Source: an uncultured Porphyromonadaceae bacterium
GTDB taxonomy: Bacteria > Bacteroidota > Bacteroidia > Bacteroidales > Muribaculaceae
Reading direction: 5' to 3'
Length of the DNA: 21,641 nt
Assembly: GCA_900555915.1 (NCBI GenBank)
Contig: USNC01000001.1
Location: forward strand, 1 to 21,641
The notes beneath the pieces were generated by a model, which did not search any database, was not told where the DNA came from, and saw only the letters and a list, made by a program, of their open reading frames with translations. The translations under genes and the position numbers were made by a program. Of the stretch, positions 1-6,817 are shown piece by piece; within the stretch, counting starts at the first letter, position 1; the number at the start of each line of letters is the position of its first letter.

Positions 1-47
1 GAGATCGCTCAGTGTCTCGTGGGCTCGGAGATGTGTATAAGAGACAG
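1..47. other. Nextera i7-side sequencing adapter (not genomic)
   Basis: Bases 14-47 match the Illumina Nextera read-2 transposase adapter, ending in the Tn5 mosaic end AGATGTGTATAAGAGACAG. Bases 1-5 (GAGAT) are the end of the P7 primer, and 6-13 (CGCTCAGT) occupy the 8-base i7 index position; from memory this is index N724. Genomic sequence begins at 48. From 48 to the tyrA start at 146 I see no gene, and any upstream partner gene lies off the contig. Confidence 0.97.
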
Positions 48-145
48 CTCCAAAGGCTCTCCAAAAAAAATCCACCCCGCCCTATATAATAAGATTGTCC
101 CCGTGAGTGTTATATCATATATCTCCCTCCCTCAATCTGCATAAT

Positions 146-919
146 ATGAAAATCCTAATTCTCGGAGCCGGAAAGATGGGCTCCTTCTTCTGCGATCTCC
201 TCAGTTTCCGACATGAGGTCGCCATATACGACCACGATCCAAAGCGTCTGAGGTTCTGCTACAATGTGCGGCGTTTCATGACCCCGGAGGAAGCACTAAC
301 GTTCGCTCCCGATCTTGTTATAAACGCTGCCACAGTGAGATACACCAAGGAGGCTTTCGACCGCGTGCTCCCCTTTATACCCGACTCCTGCATCCTCTCC
401 GACATTGCAAGCGTCAAGACCGGACTCCCCGAGTATTATGCGGAGAAAGGCCGGCGGTTCGTATCCACCCACCCCATGTTCGGCCCCACTTTCGCCTCCC
501 TGAGCAATCTCGCAAATGAGAACGCCATAATCATAAAGGAAGGCGATGAGGAGGGAAAGGCCTTTTTTCGAAATCTTTACAATAAACTCGGCCTCCACAT
601 CGAGGAATATACATTTCAGGAGCACGACGAGACCATAGCCTACTCCCTCTCCATACCATTCACATCCACATTGGTCTTCGGCAGCGTAATGAAGCATCAG
701 GACGCCCCCGGCACCACCTTCAAGCGCCACATGGCCATAGCCCGCGGTCTCATGGGCGAGGACGACTATCTCCTCACCGAGATCCTCTTCAATCCCCACA
801 CCTCCGCTCAGATAGATCAGATCCGCAGCAACCTCCAGCGGCTAAGAGACATCATCGACCGCCGTGACTCCGCCGGCATGAAGCAGTTTCTCGACCAAGT
901 ACGCCAAAACCTGAAATAA
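146..919 (+). CDS. tyrA: Prephenate dehydrogenase (TyrA family)
   Basis: NAD(P)-dependent oxidative decarboxylation of prephenate to 4-hydroxyphenylpyruvate, the tyrosine branch of aromatic amino-acid synthesis, in the cytosol. The 257-aa protein opens with a Rossmann nucleotide loop GAGKMG (residues 7-12). It carries the family signature HPMFGP at 109-114, followed by the helical dimerisation half. No chorismate mutase or ACT domain is attached, which agrees with the short form I know from Bacteroidales. I chose the ATG at 146 because it puts the Rossmann strand (MKILIL) at the very N-terminus; the frame can be extended to a GTG at 107, but those 13 extra residues look unlike protein. In Bacteroidales tyrA commonly follows pheA, an aminotransferase and a DAHP synthase; those would lie beyond the contig edge. 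The family assignment is firm, but prephenate versus arogenate preference cannot be read from the sequence. Confidence 0.92.
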   Translation: MKILILGAGKMGSFFCDLLSFRHEVAIYDHDPKRLRFCYNVRRFMTPEEALTFAPDLVINAATVRYTKEAFDRVLPFIPDSCILSDIASVKTGLPEYYAEKGRRFVSTHPMFGPTFASLSNLANENAIIIKEGDEEGKAFFRNLYNKLGLHIEEYTFQEHDETIAYSLSIPFTSTLVFGSVMKHQDAPGTTFKRHMAIARGLMGEDDYLLTEILFNPHTSAQIDQIRSNLQRLRDIIDRRDSAGMKQFLDQVRQNLK

Positions 920-946
920 CCCCGCCAAACCACCATACAAAATTCC

Positions 947-981
947 ACATTCAACATTCAACATTCAACATTAAACATTAA
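947..981. repeat. 7-bp tandem repeat (ACATTCA/ACATTAA), five units
   Basis: Three perfect ACATTCA units (947-967) are followed by two ACATTAA units (968-981). They run up to 3 bases before the MATE start codon at 985. The array fills most of the 65-base gap after tyrA. I see no promoter box in this gap. Confidence 0.9.
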
Positions 982-984
982 ATA

Positions 985-2436
985 ATGTCTCTGCACAAGA
1001 TACGCAACGGGGAAGCCTTGGGGCTCGCTGACCAACTGAAACTTACGGCTCAGCTGTCGTGGCCGGCAATGGTGGCCCAGCTTTCCTCGATGATGATGCA
1101 ATATATCGATGCCGCCATGGTAGGGCATCTCGGGGCCGATGACTCGGCCTCGGTCGGCCTCGTGTCCACATCGCTGTGGCTTTTCTGGGGGCTTTGTTCG
1201 GCTGCCACCATGGGATTCTCCGTGCAGGTGGCCCACAGCATAGGCGCATCCGATTTCCGGCGTGCCAGAAGAATACTCCGTCAGGGCATATCGTCGTGTT
1301 TCATATTCTCGCTTTTCATAGCTGCCATCGGCGCCGCGATAGCGTTCCCGCTCCCTCATTGGCTCGGAGGCGAACAGCAGATATGCCACGGAGCCTCGGT
1401 CTATTTCCTGGTCTTTGTCCTCGCGCTCCCGCTATTCACCATGAATTATCTGGCGGGAGGCATGCTGCGGTGCAGCGGCAACATGAAAGTGCCCGGCGCT
1501 CTCAATGTCATGATGTGCGTGCTCGATGTGATATTCAACTTCTTCCTCATATTCCCCACACGTGAGGTGGTGGCGGGTGGTGTGCCGCTCGTAATCCCGG
1601 GTTGCGGACTCGGTGTGCTGGGCGCGGCCATAGGCACTGCCGCGGCCGAGATTATCACGGCTGCAGCCATGATGTGGTATCTATGCACCCGTCAGGAAGG
1701 AATGAGGATAGCGGAGGAGAAAGGTAGTTTCCGCCCGCAGCGCGAGGTGATACGCAACGCCGTGAAGGTGTCGGCGCCCATGACTCTCGAACATGCCGTG
1801 ATATGCGGTGCCCAGATTGCGATTACCGTGATCGTCGCCCCGCTCGGCGTCATGGCCATTGCGGCCAATGCCTTTGCCGTCACGGCGGAAAGCCTGTGCT
1901 ACATGCCCGGCTATGGACTCTCGGAGGCCGCCACTACTCTCGTGGGCCAGAGCTATGGTGCCCGCCGCAAGGATCTTGCACGAAGGTTTGGCAATATCAC
2001 GGTTTTCACCGGTATGGCCACTATGGGTGTCATGGGTGTGGTGCTCTATCTGTTCGCGCCTGAAGTGATGGAACTTATGACGCCGGTGCGCGGCATCATC
2101 GACCTCGGCGCTGAAGCTCTTCGCATCGAGGCTTTCGCCGAACCTATGTTCGCGGCTTCTATCGTGGCCTACGGTGTCATGATAGGTGTCGGCGACACTG
2201 TGGTCCCGGCTGTCATGAACTTCAGCAGCATCTGGCTCGTCAGGGTCACTCTCGCCGCATGGCTCGCTCCCTCGATGGGGCTGGCCGGTGTGTGGCTCGC
2301 GATGTGCATCGAGCTCTGCTTCCGCGGCGCGATCTTCCTGTGGCGCCTTTTCTCCGGCGCCTGGCTGCGCAGCGGCCTCGCCAAGAATGAAAATCAAGAA
2401 TTGAAAGAGAATTTAGGTGCCGATCATCTAAATTAG
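985..2436 (+). CDS. MATE family multidrug/cation antiporter
   Basis: Inner-membrane exporter of the MATE (NorM/DinF) family, which uses a Na+ or H+ gradient to expel organic cations, drugs or metabolites. The 483 aa, typical for the family, are almost entirely hydrophobic with about 12 helices in two pseudo-repeated halves. Family-like stretches include SWPAMVAQLSSMMMQYIDAA near residues 30-49, GLCSAATMGFSVQVAHSIGA in the first half, and its counterpart GLSEAATTLVGQSYGA in the second. The hydrophilic tail (KNENQELKENLGADHLN) is short. The start is the ATG at 985, directly after a tandem repeat. The stop codon (2434-2436) lies inside the first unit of the next repeat array. The gene is probably cotranscribed with tyrA and coaE (gaps 65 and 64 bp, same strand), although nothing links their functions. 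The substrate cannot be predicted. Confidence 0.93.
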   Translation: MSLHKIRNGEALGLADQLKLTAQLSWPAMVAQLSSMMMQYIDAAMVGHLGADDSASVGLVSTSLWLFWGLCSAATMGFSVQVAHSIGASDFRRARRILRQGISSCFIFSLFIAAIGAAIAFPLPHWLGGEQQICHGASVYFLVFVLALPLFTMNYLAGGMLRCSGNMKVPGALNVMMCVLDVIFNFFLIFPTREVVAGGVPLVIPGCGLGVLGAAIGTAAAEIITAAAMMWYLCTRQEGMRIAEEKGSFRPQREVIRNAVKVSAPMTLEHAVICGAQIAITVIVAPLGVMAIAANAFAVTAESLCYMPGYGLSEAATTLVGQSYGARRKDLARRFGNITVFTGMATMGVMGVVLYLFAPEVMELMTPVRGIIDLGAEALRIEAFAEPMFAASIVAYGVMIGVGDTVVPAVMNFSSIWLVRVTLAAWLAPSMGLAGVWLAMCIELCFRGAIFLWRLFSGAWLRSGLAKNENQELKENLGADHLN

Positions 2437-2493
2437 TCCAATTAATCCAATTGGTCAAATTAGTCCAATTAGCCCAATTAGTCAAATTATTAC
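2431..2493. repeat. 9-bp tandem repeat (consensus AATTAGTCC), seven units
   Basis: Consecutive 9-base units start at 2431, 2440, 2449, 2458, 2467, 2476 and 2485: AATTAGTCC, AATTAATCC, AATTGGTCA, AATTAGTCC, AATTAGCCC, AATTAGTCA and a degenerate AATTATTAC. The first unit supplies the last codon and the TAG stop of the MATE gene. The array fills the gap to coaE. The same consensus recurs at 5705-5766. Confidence 0.95.
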
Positions 2494-2500
2494 TATAACT

Positions 2501-3076
2501 ATGATAGGAATCACCGGCGGTATAGGCAGCGGAAAATCCGTAGTAAGCCGCATACTTCGCCTCCGAGGTCTGCCCGTATATGACTGCGACCTCGAGGCCA
2601 AGAGAATAATGGACTCCTCCGGGGAGGTGCTCCGCGCTCTCAACGGGCGTTTCGGCGATGAGGTCTGCCCTCCCGGCGGACCCATCTGTCGCCCTGAACT
2701 CGCCCGCCACGTTTTCGGCGACGATGAAGTGCGCCTCTGGCTCAACTCCCTTGTGCATCGCCTCGTCCGCGACGACGTCGCCGCATGGAGCCGGCGCATT
2801 CAGGCCGCAGGTTGCCGGCAATGCTTTGTGGAGTCGGCCATACTCGCCTCTTCCGGTCTCGCGGCCATGTGCGATGAGGTCTGGCTTGTCACGGCGCCGG
2901 AGCCGGAGCGTGTAGCCCGCGTGGCGGCACGCGACGCCGCCGATCCGGACCACATCAGAAAGCGCATCATTGCCCAGAAGCAGGAGGAAGACCTTCTCCG
3001 CGCGTCCGGCATCCGAATTGTGGCTGTCGACAATTCAGCCCCGAGTTCCCTGCTCTGTCAACTCCCGCACCCATAA
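2501..3076 (+). CDS. coaE: Dephospho-CoA kinase
   Basis: Last step of coenzyme A synthesis: ATP-dependent phosphorylation of the 3'-hydroxyl of dephospho-CoA, in the cytosol. The 191-aa protein begins MIGITGGIGSGKS, with the P-loop GGIGSGKS at residues 6-13 in the N-terminal position typical of CoaE. The VYDCD segment near residue 30 matches the conserved acidic substrate-site region. The lid/helical part ERVARVAARDAADPDHIRKR, followed by RIIAQKQ, is also family-typical. Length is slightly under the usual 195-210 aa. The ATG at 2501 is the only start that keeps the P-loop at the normal distance from the N-terminus. In this genome coaE sits between an exporter and a lipoprotein gene rather than in a CoA cluster, so it has probably kept its position only as part of a co-directional gene run. 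Confidence 0.94.
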   Translation: MIGITGGIGSGKSVVSRILRLRGLPVYDCDLEAKRIMDSSGEVLRALNGRFGDEVCPPGGPICRPELARHVFGDDEVRLWLNSLVHRLVRDDVAAWSRRIQAAGCRQCFVESAILASSGLAAMCDEVWLVTAPEPERVARVAARDAADPDHIRKRIIAQKQEEDLLRASGIRIVAVDNSAPSSLLCQLPHP

Positions 3077-3084
3077 ATTCCAAA

Positions 3085-3103
3085 TACGGCGCGATGTGCC
3101 GTA
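3085..3103. other. Short hairpin between coaE and the lipoprotein gene
   Basis: TACGGC (3085-3090) and GCCGTA (3098-3103) form a 6-bp stem with a 7-base loop in the 36-base gap, 9 bases before the ATG at 3113. No T-run follows. It could be a weak terminator, a leader structure, or chance. Confidence 0.35.
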
Positions 3104-3112
3104 AGTATAGCC

Positions 3113-4090
3113 ATGAATCAGCATTCTTTATTATTTCGACTCAATATCGCCGTTGTTGTGGCGCTTTTCAGTCTCGTTTTCTGCGCTTGTGGTGATGAGT
3201 CCGGTTCTTTGTCCCCTTCAGTAGATCCGAAGCCCGGCATTTACAGGATTGATTCCATCAGGTTGAATACCGACATCTACAGGCAACACTCCGACGCGCC
3301 ATTGAAAATACTCGCCATCGGCAACAGTTTCACCGAAAACGCCTCGACTTATATCCCCTGGCTGACTGATCGGATTGTCTCCGATTCCGTCTGTTTCGCA
3401 CGGCTCACCCGCAGCGGCTGCTCTCTCAGCCAGCATTGGACGAGCCACGTCACCGGTTCGCCCGACTACAACCTCAACTATACTGTCGGCGACAAGTGGC
3501 AGCTTTCCGAGATCAAGACCATCGACGGCGCTCTCGACATCCTCGATTGGGACATCATTGTGATCCAGCAGGCCTCCGGCGAATCGGGCCGGTATGTCAC
3601 GTATCAGCCCTATCTCGACAATCTCCTGCTGTTGTTTCGCGAGACAAACCCCTCCGCCCGACTCGTCTGGCACTGCACCTGGCCATACCGCGACGGCACG
3701 ACACATCCCTATTTCAAGGACTATGGCAACGACCCGCTCACCATGTACCGCGGCATCCTCGACGCCTGCGGCCGGATTGCGGACTCTTTCGACATCGTGA
3801 TCCCCTCCGCAACTCTTATCTGGGAGATGCGCAAGGCATACCCTGAGGTCGAAAACCAGTTCTCTGCCGACGGATACCACATCAGCGACCCTCTCGCCCT
3901 CTTCGCCCTGTCCTCATTATGGTATGAGTATCTGATCGCTCCGGCCACAGGCACTTCCTGCATTCTCGCCGGAGCATACCCGCCCGGCGTGGATCCCGAT
4001 GCTTTCGCCCGCGCCCTCGACATAATCCGTTCCCTCCTCCCGTCCGGCGACCCCGGCGACCCCGACAGCGTCCCCATGCTCCCGGCCTGA
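3113..4090 (+). CDS. DUF4886-type SGNH-hydrolase-like lipoprotein
   Basis: Predicted 325-aa exported lipoprotein with an SGNH/GDSL-like esterase fold. The N-terminus (residues 1-26) is a signal peptide with a hydrophobic core and the lipobox-like FCAC, giving Cys26 as the lipidated residue. The following GDES is acidic, which in Bacteroidetes is compatible with surface display (inference). The mature domain starts near residue 64 with ILAIGNSFTENA; GNSF (70-73) is the block-I motif and Ser72 the likely nucleophile. The end of the domain carries DGYHIS, where Asp253 and His256 fit the SGNH DxxH block V. The HCTWPY segment near 187 is consistent with the DUF4886 family as I know it. The substrate is unknown; deacetylation or de-esterification of glycans is the usual guess. 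The ATG at 3113 gives a complete signal peptide. It is followed by a tandem repeat and the promoter of the next operon. Confidence 0.82.
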   Translation: MNQHSLLFRLNIAVVVALFSLVFCACGDESGSLSPSVDPKPGIYRIDSIRLNTDIYRQHSDAPLKILAIGNSFTENASTYIPWLTDRIVSDSVCFARLTRSGCSLSQHWTSHVTGSPDYNLNYTVGDKWQLSEIKTIDGALDILDWDIIVIQQASGESGRYVTYQPYLDNLLLLFRETNPSARLVWHCTWPYRDGTTHPYFKDYGNDPLTMYRGILDACGRIADSFDIVIPSATLIWEMRKAYPEVENQFSADGYHISDPLALFALSSLWYEYLIAPATGTSCILAGAYPPGVDPDAFARALDIIRSLLPSGDPGDPDSVPMLPA

Positions 4091-4102
4091 TCCCGCCAAG
4101 CC

Positions 4103-4163
4103 CCTAAAGTCCTAAAGCCCTTAAAGCCCTTAAAGTCCTAAAGTCCCTAAGTGCTTAAAGCCC
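4103..4163. repeat. 9-bp tandem repeat (CCTAAAGTC-like), about seven units
   Basis: Imperfect 9-base units (cctaaagtc, ctaaagccc, ttaaagccc, ttaaagtcc, taaagtccc and decaying copies) follow the lipoprotein stop at 4090. The period equals that of the arrays at 2431 and 5705, but the unit sequence differs. From 4164 to 4200 I see nothing specific. Confidence 0.85.
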
Positions 4164-4200
4164 TCTGCGAAGCCAAGCAAAGCCGAATTGCCGTCAGAAT

Positions 4201-4232
4201 CTTGATTTTCCCAATTATTTTTGCTAACTTTG
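4201..4232 (+). promoter_or_regulatory. Bacteroidetes sigma-70-type promoter for the EIIC-kduI operon
   Basis: The -7 box TAACTTTG (4225-4232, consensus TAnnTTTG) lies 20 bases after CTTG (4201-4204), a one-mismatch match to the -33 TTTG box. The ATG of the EIIC gene is 46 bases downstream, leaving a short leader. This is the only good promoter I see in the + strand block. Confidence 0.75.
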
Positions 4233-4278
4233 CAAATCAACCCGTAATGCATACAAAACCTAATAACTAATCATATCA

Positions 4279-5700
4279 ATGGAACAAGTATTCTCGTATA
4301 TCATCGGGCTTGGAGCAGCCGTGATGATGCCGGTCATCTTCACTGTGCTCGGTGTCTGCATCGGTATCAAGCTCGGCGATGCGCTCAAAAGCGGTCTGAA
4401 AGTGGGTGTCGGATTCATCGGCCTCTCCATAGTCACCGCGCTGCTGACCTCGGCGCTCGGTCCGGCTCTCCAGACCGTTGTGGAAATCTACGACCTCCAG
4501 CTGAAGGTCTTCGACATGGGCTGGCCTGCCGCAGCAGCTGTGGCCTACAACACCGCCGTAGGTGCCTTCATCATCCCGGTATGCCTCGGCGTAAACCTGC
4601 TCATGCTTCTCACCAAGACTGCCCGCACTGTCAATATCGACCTCTGGAACTACTGGCACTTCGCATTCATCGGAGCGGTGGTATATTTCGCCAGCGGTTC
4701 GCTCGCTTGGGGCTTCTTCGCCGCTATCGTGTGCTACGTAATTACGCTCGTGCTCGCCGATATGACCGCCTACAAGTTTCAGAACTTCTATAAGGATATG
4801 GAAGGAATATCGATCCCGCAGCCTTTCTGCGCCGGTTTCGCTCCTTTCGCCTGGATCATCAACAAGGGGCTCGACAAGATCCCGGGACTCAATAAGATAG
4901 AGATCGACGCCGAAGGCATGAAGAAGAAATTCGGTCTTCTCGGCGAACCGCTCTTCCTCGGCGTGGTTGTCGGTATAGGCATAGGATGTCTCGCCTGCGA
5001 TTCCTGGAATGAGATTGTCGACAAGATTCCCGCCATTCTCGGTCTCGGCATAAAGATGGGCGCCGTGATGGAACTCATCCCGCGCGTCACCGTCCTCTTC
5101 ATCGAAGGTCTGAAACCGATCTCCGACGCTACCCGCAGCCTAATCGCACGCAAGTTCAAAGGCGCCGACGGACTCAGCATCGGCATGTCGCCGGCCCTTG
5201 TCATCGGTCATCCCACTACTCTCGTGGTCTCCCTTCTCCTTATCCCCGTAACTCTGCTTCTCGCAGTGGTGCTTCCCGGCAATGAGTTCCTGCCGCTCGC
5301 GTCGCTCGCCGGCATGTTCTATCTCTTCCCCCTCGTGCTCCCCTTCACAAAAGGAAATGTGCTCAAGACTTTCATCATAGGTCTGGTCATAATAGTAGCC
5401 GGACTATACTTTGTCACAAGTATGGCTTCCGATTTCACACTCGCGGCAAGCGATGTGTATGCCGCCACCGGTGATGCCGCAGTGGCCATACCCGCCGGAT
5501 TCGAGGGCGGCTCGCTCGACTTCGCCTCATCCCCCCTCGCGTGGGCAATATATCAGTGTTCGGTACACCTCAAATATATCGGCGCAGGCATACTTGTGAT
5601 CCTATGCTGCGGCATGATGTGGTGGAACCGCGTCCACATCGCCCGCAACCAGCGCGACATGATCCGCGACAACTCCGACAACCTCGAGGAAAACATCTGA
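4279..5700 (+). CDS. GAT-family PTS EIIC-like permease
   Basis: Polytopic inner-membrane protein, 473 aa, of the galactitol-type EIIC family (EIIC-GAT, GatC/SgcC-like). The N-terminal GLGAAVMMPVIFTVLGVCIG, the following amphipathic LKSGLKVGVGFIGLSIV, and the later loop with SLIARKF...GADGLSIGMSPALVIGHP are family-typical. It is slightly longer than E. coli GatC. No EIIA or EIIB gene accompanies it here, and the protein has no fused phosphotransfer domain. It therefore may not act as a group translocator but as a permease; that is inference from the window alone. It is followed after 84 bp by kduI, which suggests that the cargo is an unsaturated-uronate breakdown product and not galactitol. 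The operon is probably driven by the promoter at 4201-4232. Confidence 0.85.
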   Translation: MEQVFSYIIGLGAAVMMPVIFTVLGVCIGIKLGDALKSGLKVGVGFIGLSIVTALLTSALGPALQTVVEIYDLQLKVFDMGWPAAAAVAYNTAVGAFIIPVCLGVNLLMLLTKTARTVNIDLWNYWHFAFIGAVVYFASGSLAWGFFAAIVCYVITLVLADMTAYKFQNFYKDMEGISIPQPFCAGFAPFAWIINKGLDKIPGLNKIEIDAEGMKKKFGLLGEPLFLGVVVGIGIGCLACDSWNEIVDKIPAILGLGIKMGAVMELIPRVTVLFIEGLKPISDATRSLIARKFKGADGLSIGMSPALVIGHPTTLVVSLLLIPVTLLLAVVLPGNEFLPLASLAGMFYLFPLVLPFTKGNVLKTFIIGLVIIVAGLYFVTSMASDFTLAASDVYAATGDAAVAIPAGFEGGSLDFASSPLAWAIYQCSVHLKYIGAGILVILCCGMMWWNRVHIARNQRDMIRDNSDNLEENI

Positions 5701-5704
5701 TTCC

Positions 5705-5766
5705 GATTAGCCAGATTGGTCCAATTAGTCCAATTGGTCGAATTAGTCCAATTGGCTCCATTAGCT
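5705..5766. repeat. 9-bp tandem repeat (AATTAGTCC/AATTGGTCC), about six units
   Basis: Units GATTAGCCA (5705), GATTGGTCC (5714), AATTAGTCC (5723), AATTGGTCG (5732), AATTAGTCC (5741) and a 10-base AATTGGCTCC (5750) lie between the EIIC stop and kduI. The TAG-type and TGG-type units alternate. The consensus and orientation match the array at 2431-2493. Confidence 0.93.
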
Positions 5767-5784
5767 TTATAAAAAAATAATGAT

Positions 5785-6705
5785 ATGAAAAAATTACTTT
5801 TGAGCATCGTGGCGCTCGCTGCAGCTGCCTCGATGTCGGCTCAGACCGACTACACTATCCAGCGTGCCTGCCACCCTGACGACGTGAAACACTACGACAC
5901 AACCCAGCTTCGCGACCGCTTCTGCATGGAGAAGGTGATGGAGGAAAACAAGATCAACCTCACTTACTCAATGTATGAACGCCTCATCTTCGGCGGTGTG
6001 GTGCCCGTAGGCAAGACTATCGCTCTCGAGACCATCGACCCCCTGAAGGCTGAATACTTCCTCGAGCGCCGCGAACTTGGCGTCATCAACGTAGGTGGCG
6101 ACGGTATTGTAACCGTCGACGGAAAAGACTACGAACTCCACTTCAAGGACGCTCTCTACGTAGGCTGCGGCAACAAGAACGTGACTTTCCGAAGCAAGGA
6201 CAGCGCGAATCCCGCACGCTTTTATCTCAACTCCACTCCTGCCTACAAGCAGTACAAGACCCAGCTTATCACAATCGACGGCCGCAAGGGCTCCATCAAG
6301 GCCAACCGTCTCCACTTCGGCTCGCTTGAGGAGAGCAACGACCGCTACATCAACCAGCTCATCACCAACAATGTGCTTGAGGAAGGCCCCTGCCAGCTTC
6401 AGATGGGTCTCACCGAACTCCTCCCCGGCAGCGTCTGGAACACTATGCCGGCCCACACCCACGACCGCCGCTGTGAGAACTACTTCTATTTCAACCTCAC
6501 TCCCGGCAACGCCATCTGCCACCTAATGGGCGAACCGCAGGAAAACCGCGTGGTATGGCTCCACAACGAGCAGGCCATCATGTCGCCCGAATGGAGCATC
6601 CACGCCGCCGCCGGCACTTCCAACTACATGTTCATCTGGGGCATGGGAGGCGAAAACCTCAACTACAACGACAAGGACGAGATCAAATACCTCGACATGA
6701 AGTAA
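5785..6705 (+). CDS. kduI: 5-keto-4-deoxyuronate isomerase with a signal peptide
   Basis: Isomerises 5-keto-4-deoxyuronate (from pectin, alginate-like or glycosaminoglycan disaccharides) to 2,5-diketo-3-deoxygluconate. The cupin Zn ligands are all present: His224, His226 and Glu231 in AHTHDRRCE, and His273 in WSIHAAAGT. This matches E. coli His196/His198/Glu203/His245 (numbering from memory) with a constant offset of 28, so the 306-aa protein is a full-length KduI plus an extension. The extension is a textbook Sec signal peptide: MKK, a hydrophobic core [12 protein letters not shown], then SMSA before Gln20. KduI is normally cytosolic, so this enzyme appears to work in the periplasm. [14 protein letters not shown] is the family signature. 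It lies after the EIIC-like permease (84-bp gap) and probably shares its promoter, suggesting isomerisation before uptake. The identity is firm; the compartment is inferred. Confidence 0.95.
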   Translation: MKKLLLSIVALAAAASMSAQTDYTIQRACHPDDVKHYDTTQLRDRFCMEKVMEENKINLTYSMYERLIFGGVVPVGKTIALETIDPLKAEYFLERRELGVINVGGDGIVTVDGKDYELHFKDALYVGCGNKNVTFRSKDSANPARFYLNSTPAYKQYKTQLITIDGRKGSIKANRLHFGSLEESNDRYINQLITNNVLEEGPCQLQMGLTELLPGSVWNTMPAHTHDRRCENYFYFNLTPGNAICHLMGEPQENRVVWLHNEQAIMSPEWSIHAAAGTSNYMFIWGMGGENLNYNDKDEIKYLDMK

Positions 6706-6737
6706 GACGAAGTCCCGCAAATACGAAACATTTAAGC

Positions 6738-6774
6738 GAAGGGATGGACGCAACTGCATAGCGTCCATCCCTTC
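6738..6774. terminator. Perfect 14-bp hairpin between convergent genes
   Basis: GAAGGGATGGACGC (6738-6751) and its exact complement GCGTCCATCCCTTC (6761-6774) flank a 9-base loop. It is 33 bases after the kduI stop and 44 before the end of the convergent AAA gene. No long T-run follows on either strand. It most likely ends transcription of kduI and possibly of both genes. Confidence 0.75.
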
Positions 6775-6817
6775 ATTCATGCATATTCCAGTGTATCCCC
6801 GCGCCTCCGGACTGTAG

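Noticed and set aside
107..145. GTG-started extension of tyrA
   Set aside because: It would add 13 residues before the Rossmann strand; relatives begin directly at MKILIL-like sequence.
2434..2953. Minus-strand frames encoding repeats such as NWTNLTNW across the 9-bp arrays
   Set aside because: They arise because a 9-base period keeps a frame open. They run antisense through coaE and lack any start context.
2431..5766. The tandem repeats as CRISPR arrays
   Set aside because: Units are 9 bases, contiguous and degenerate, with no unique spacers and no cas genes.
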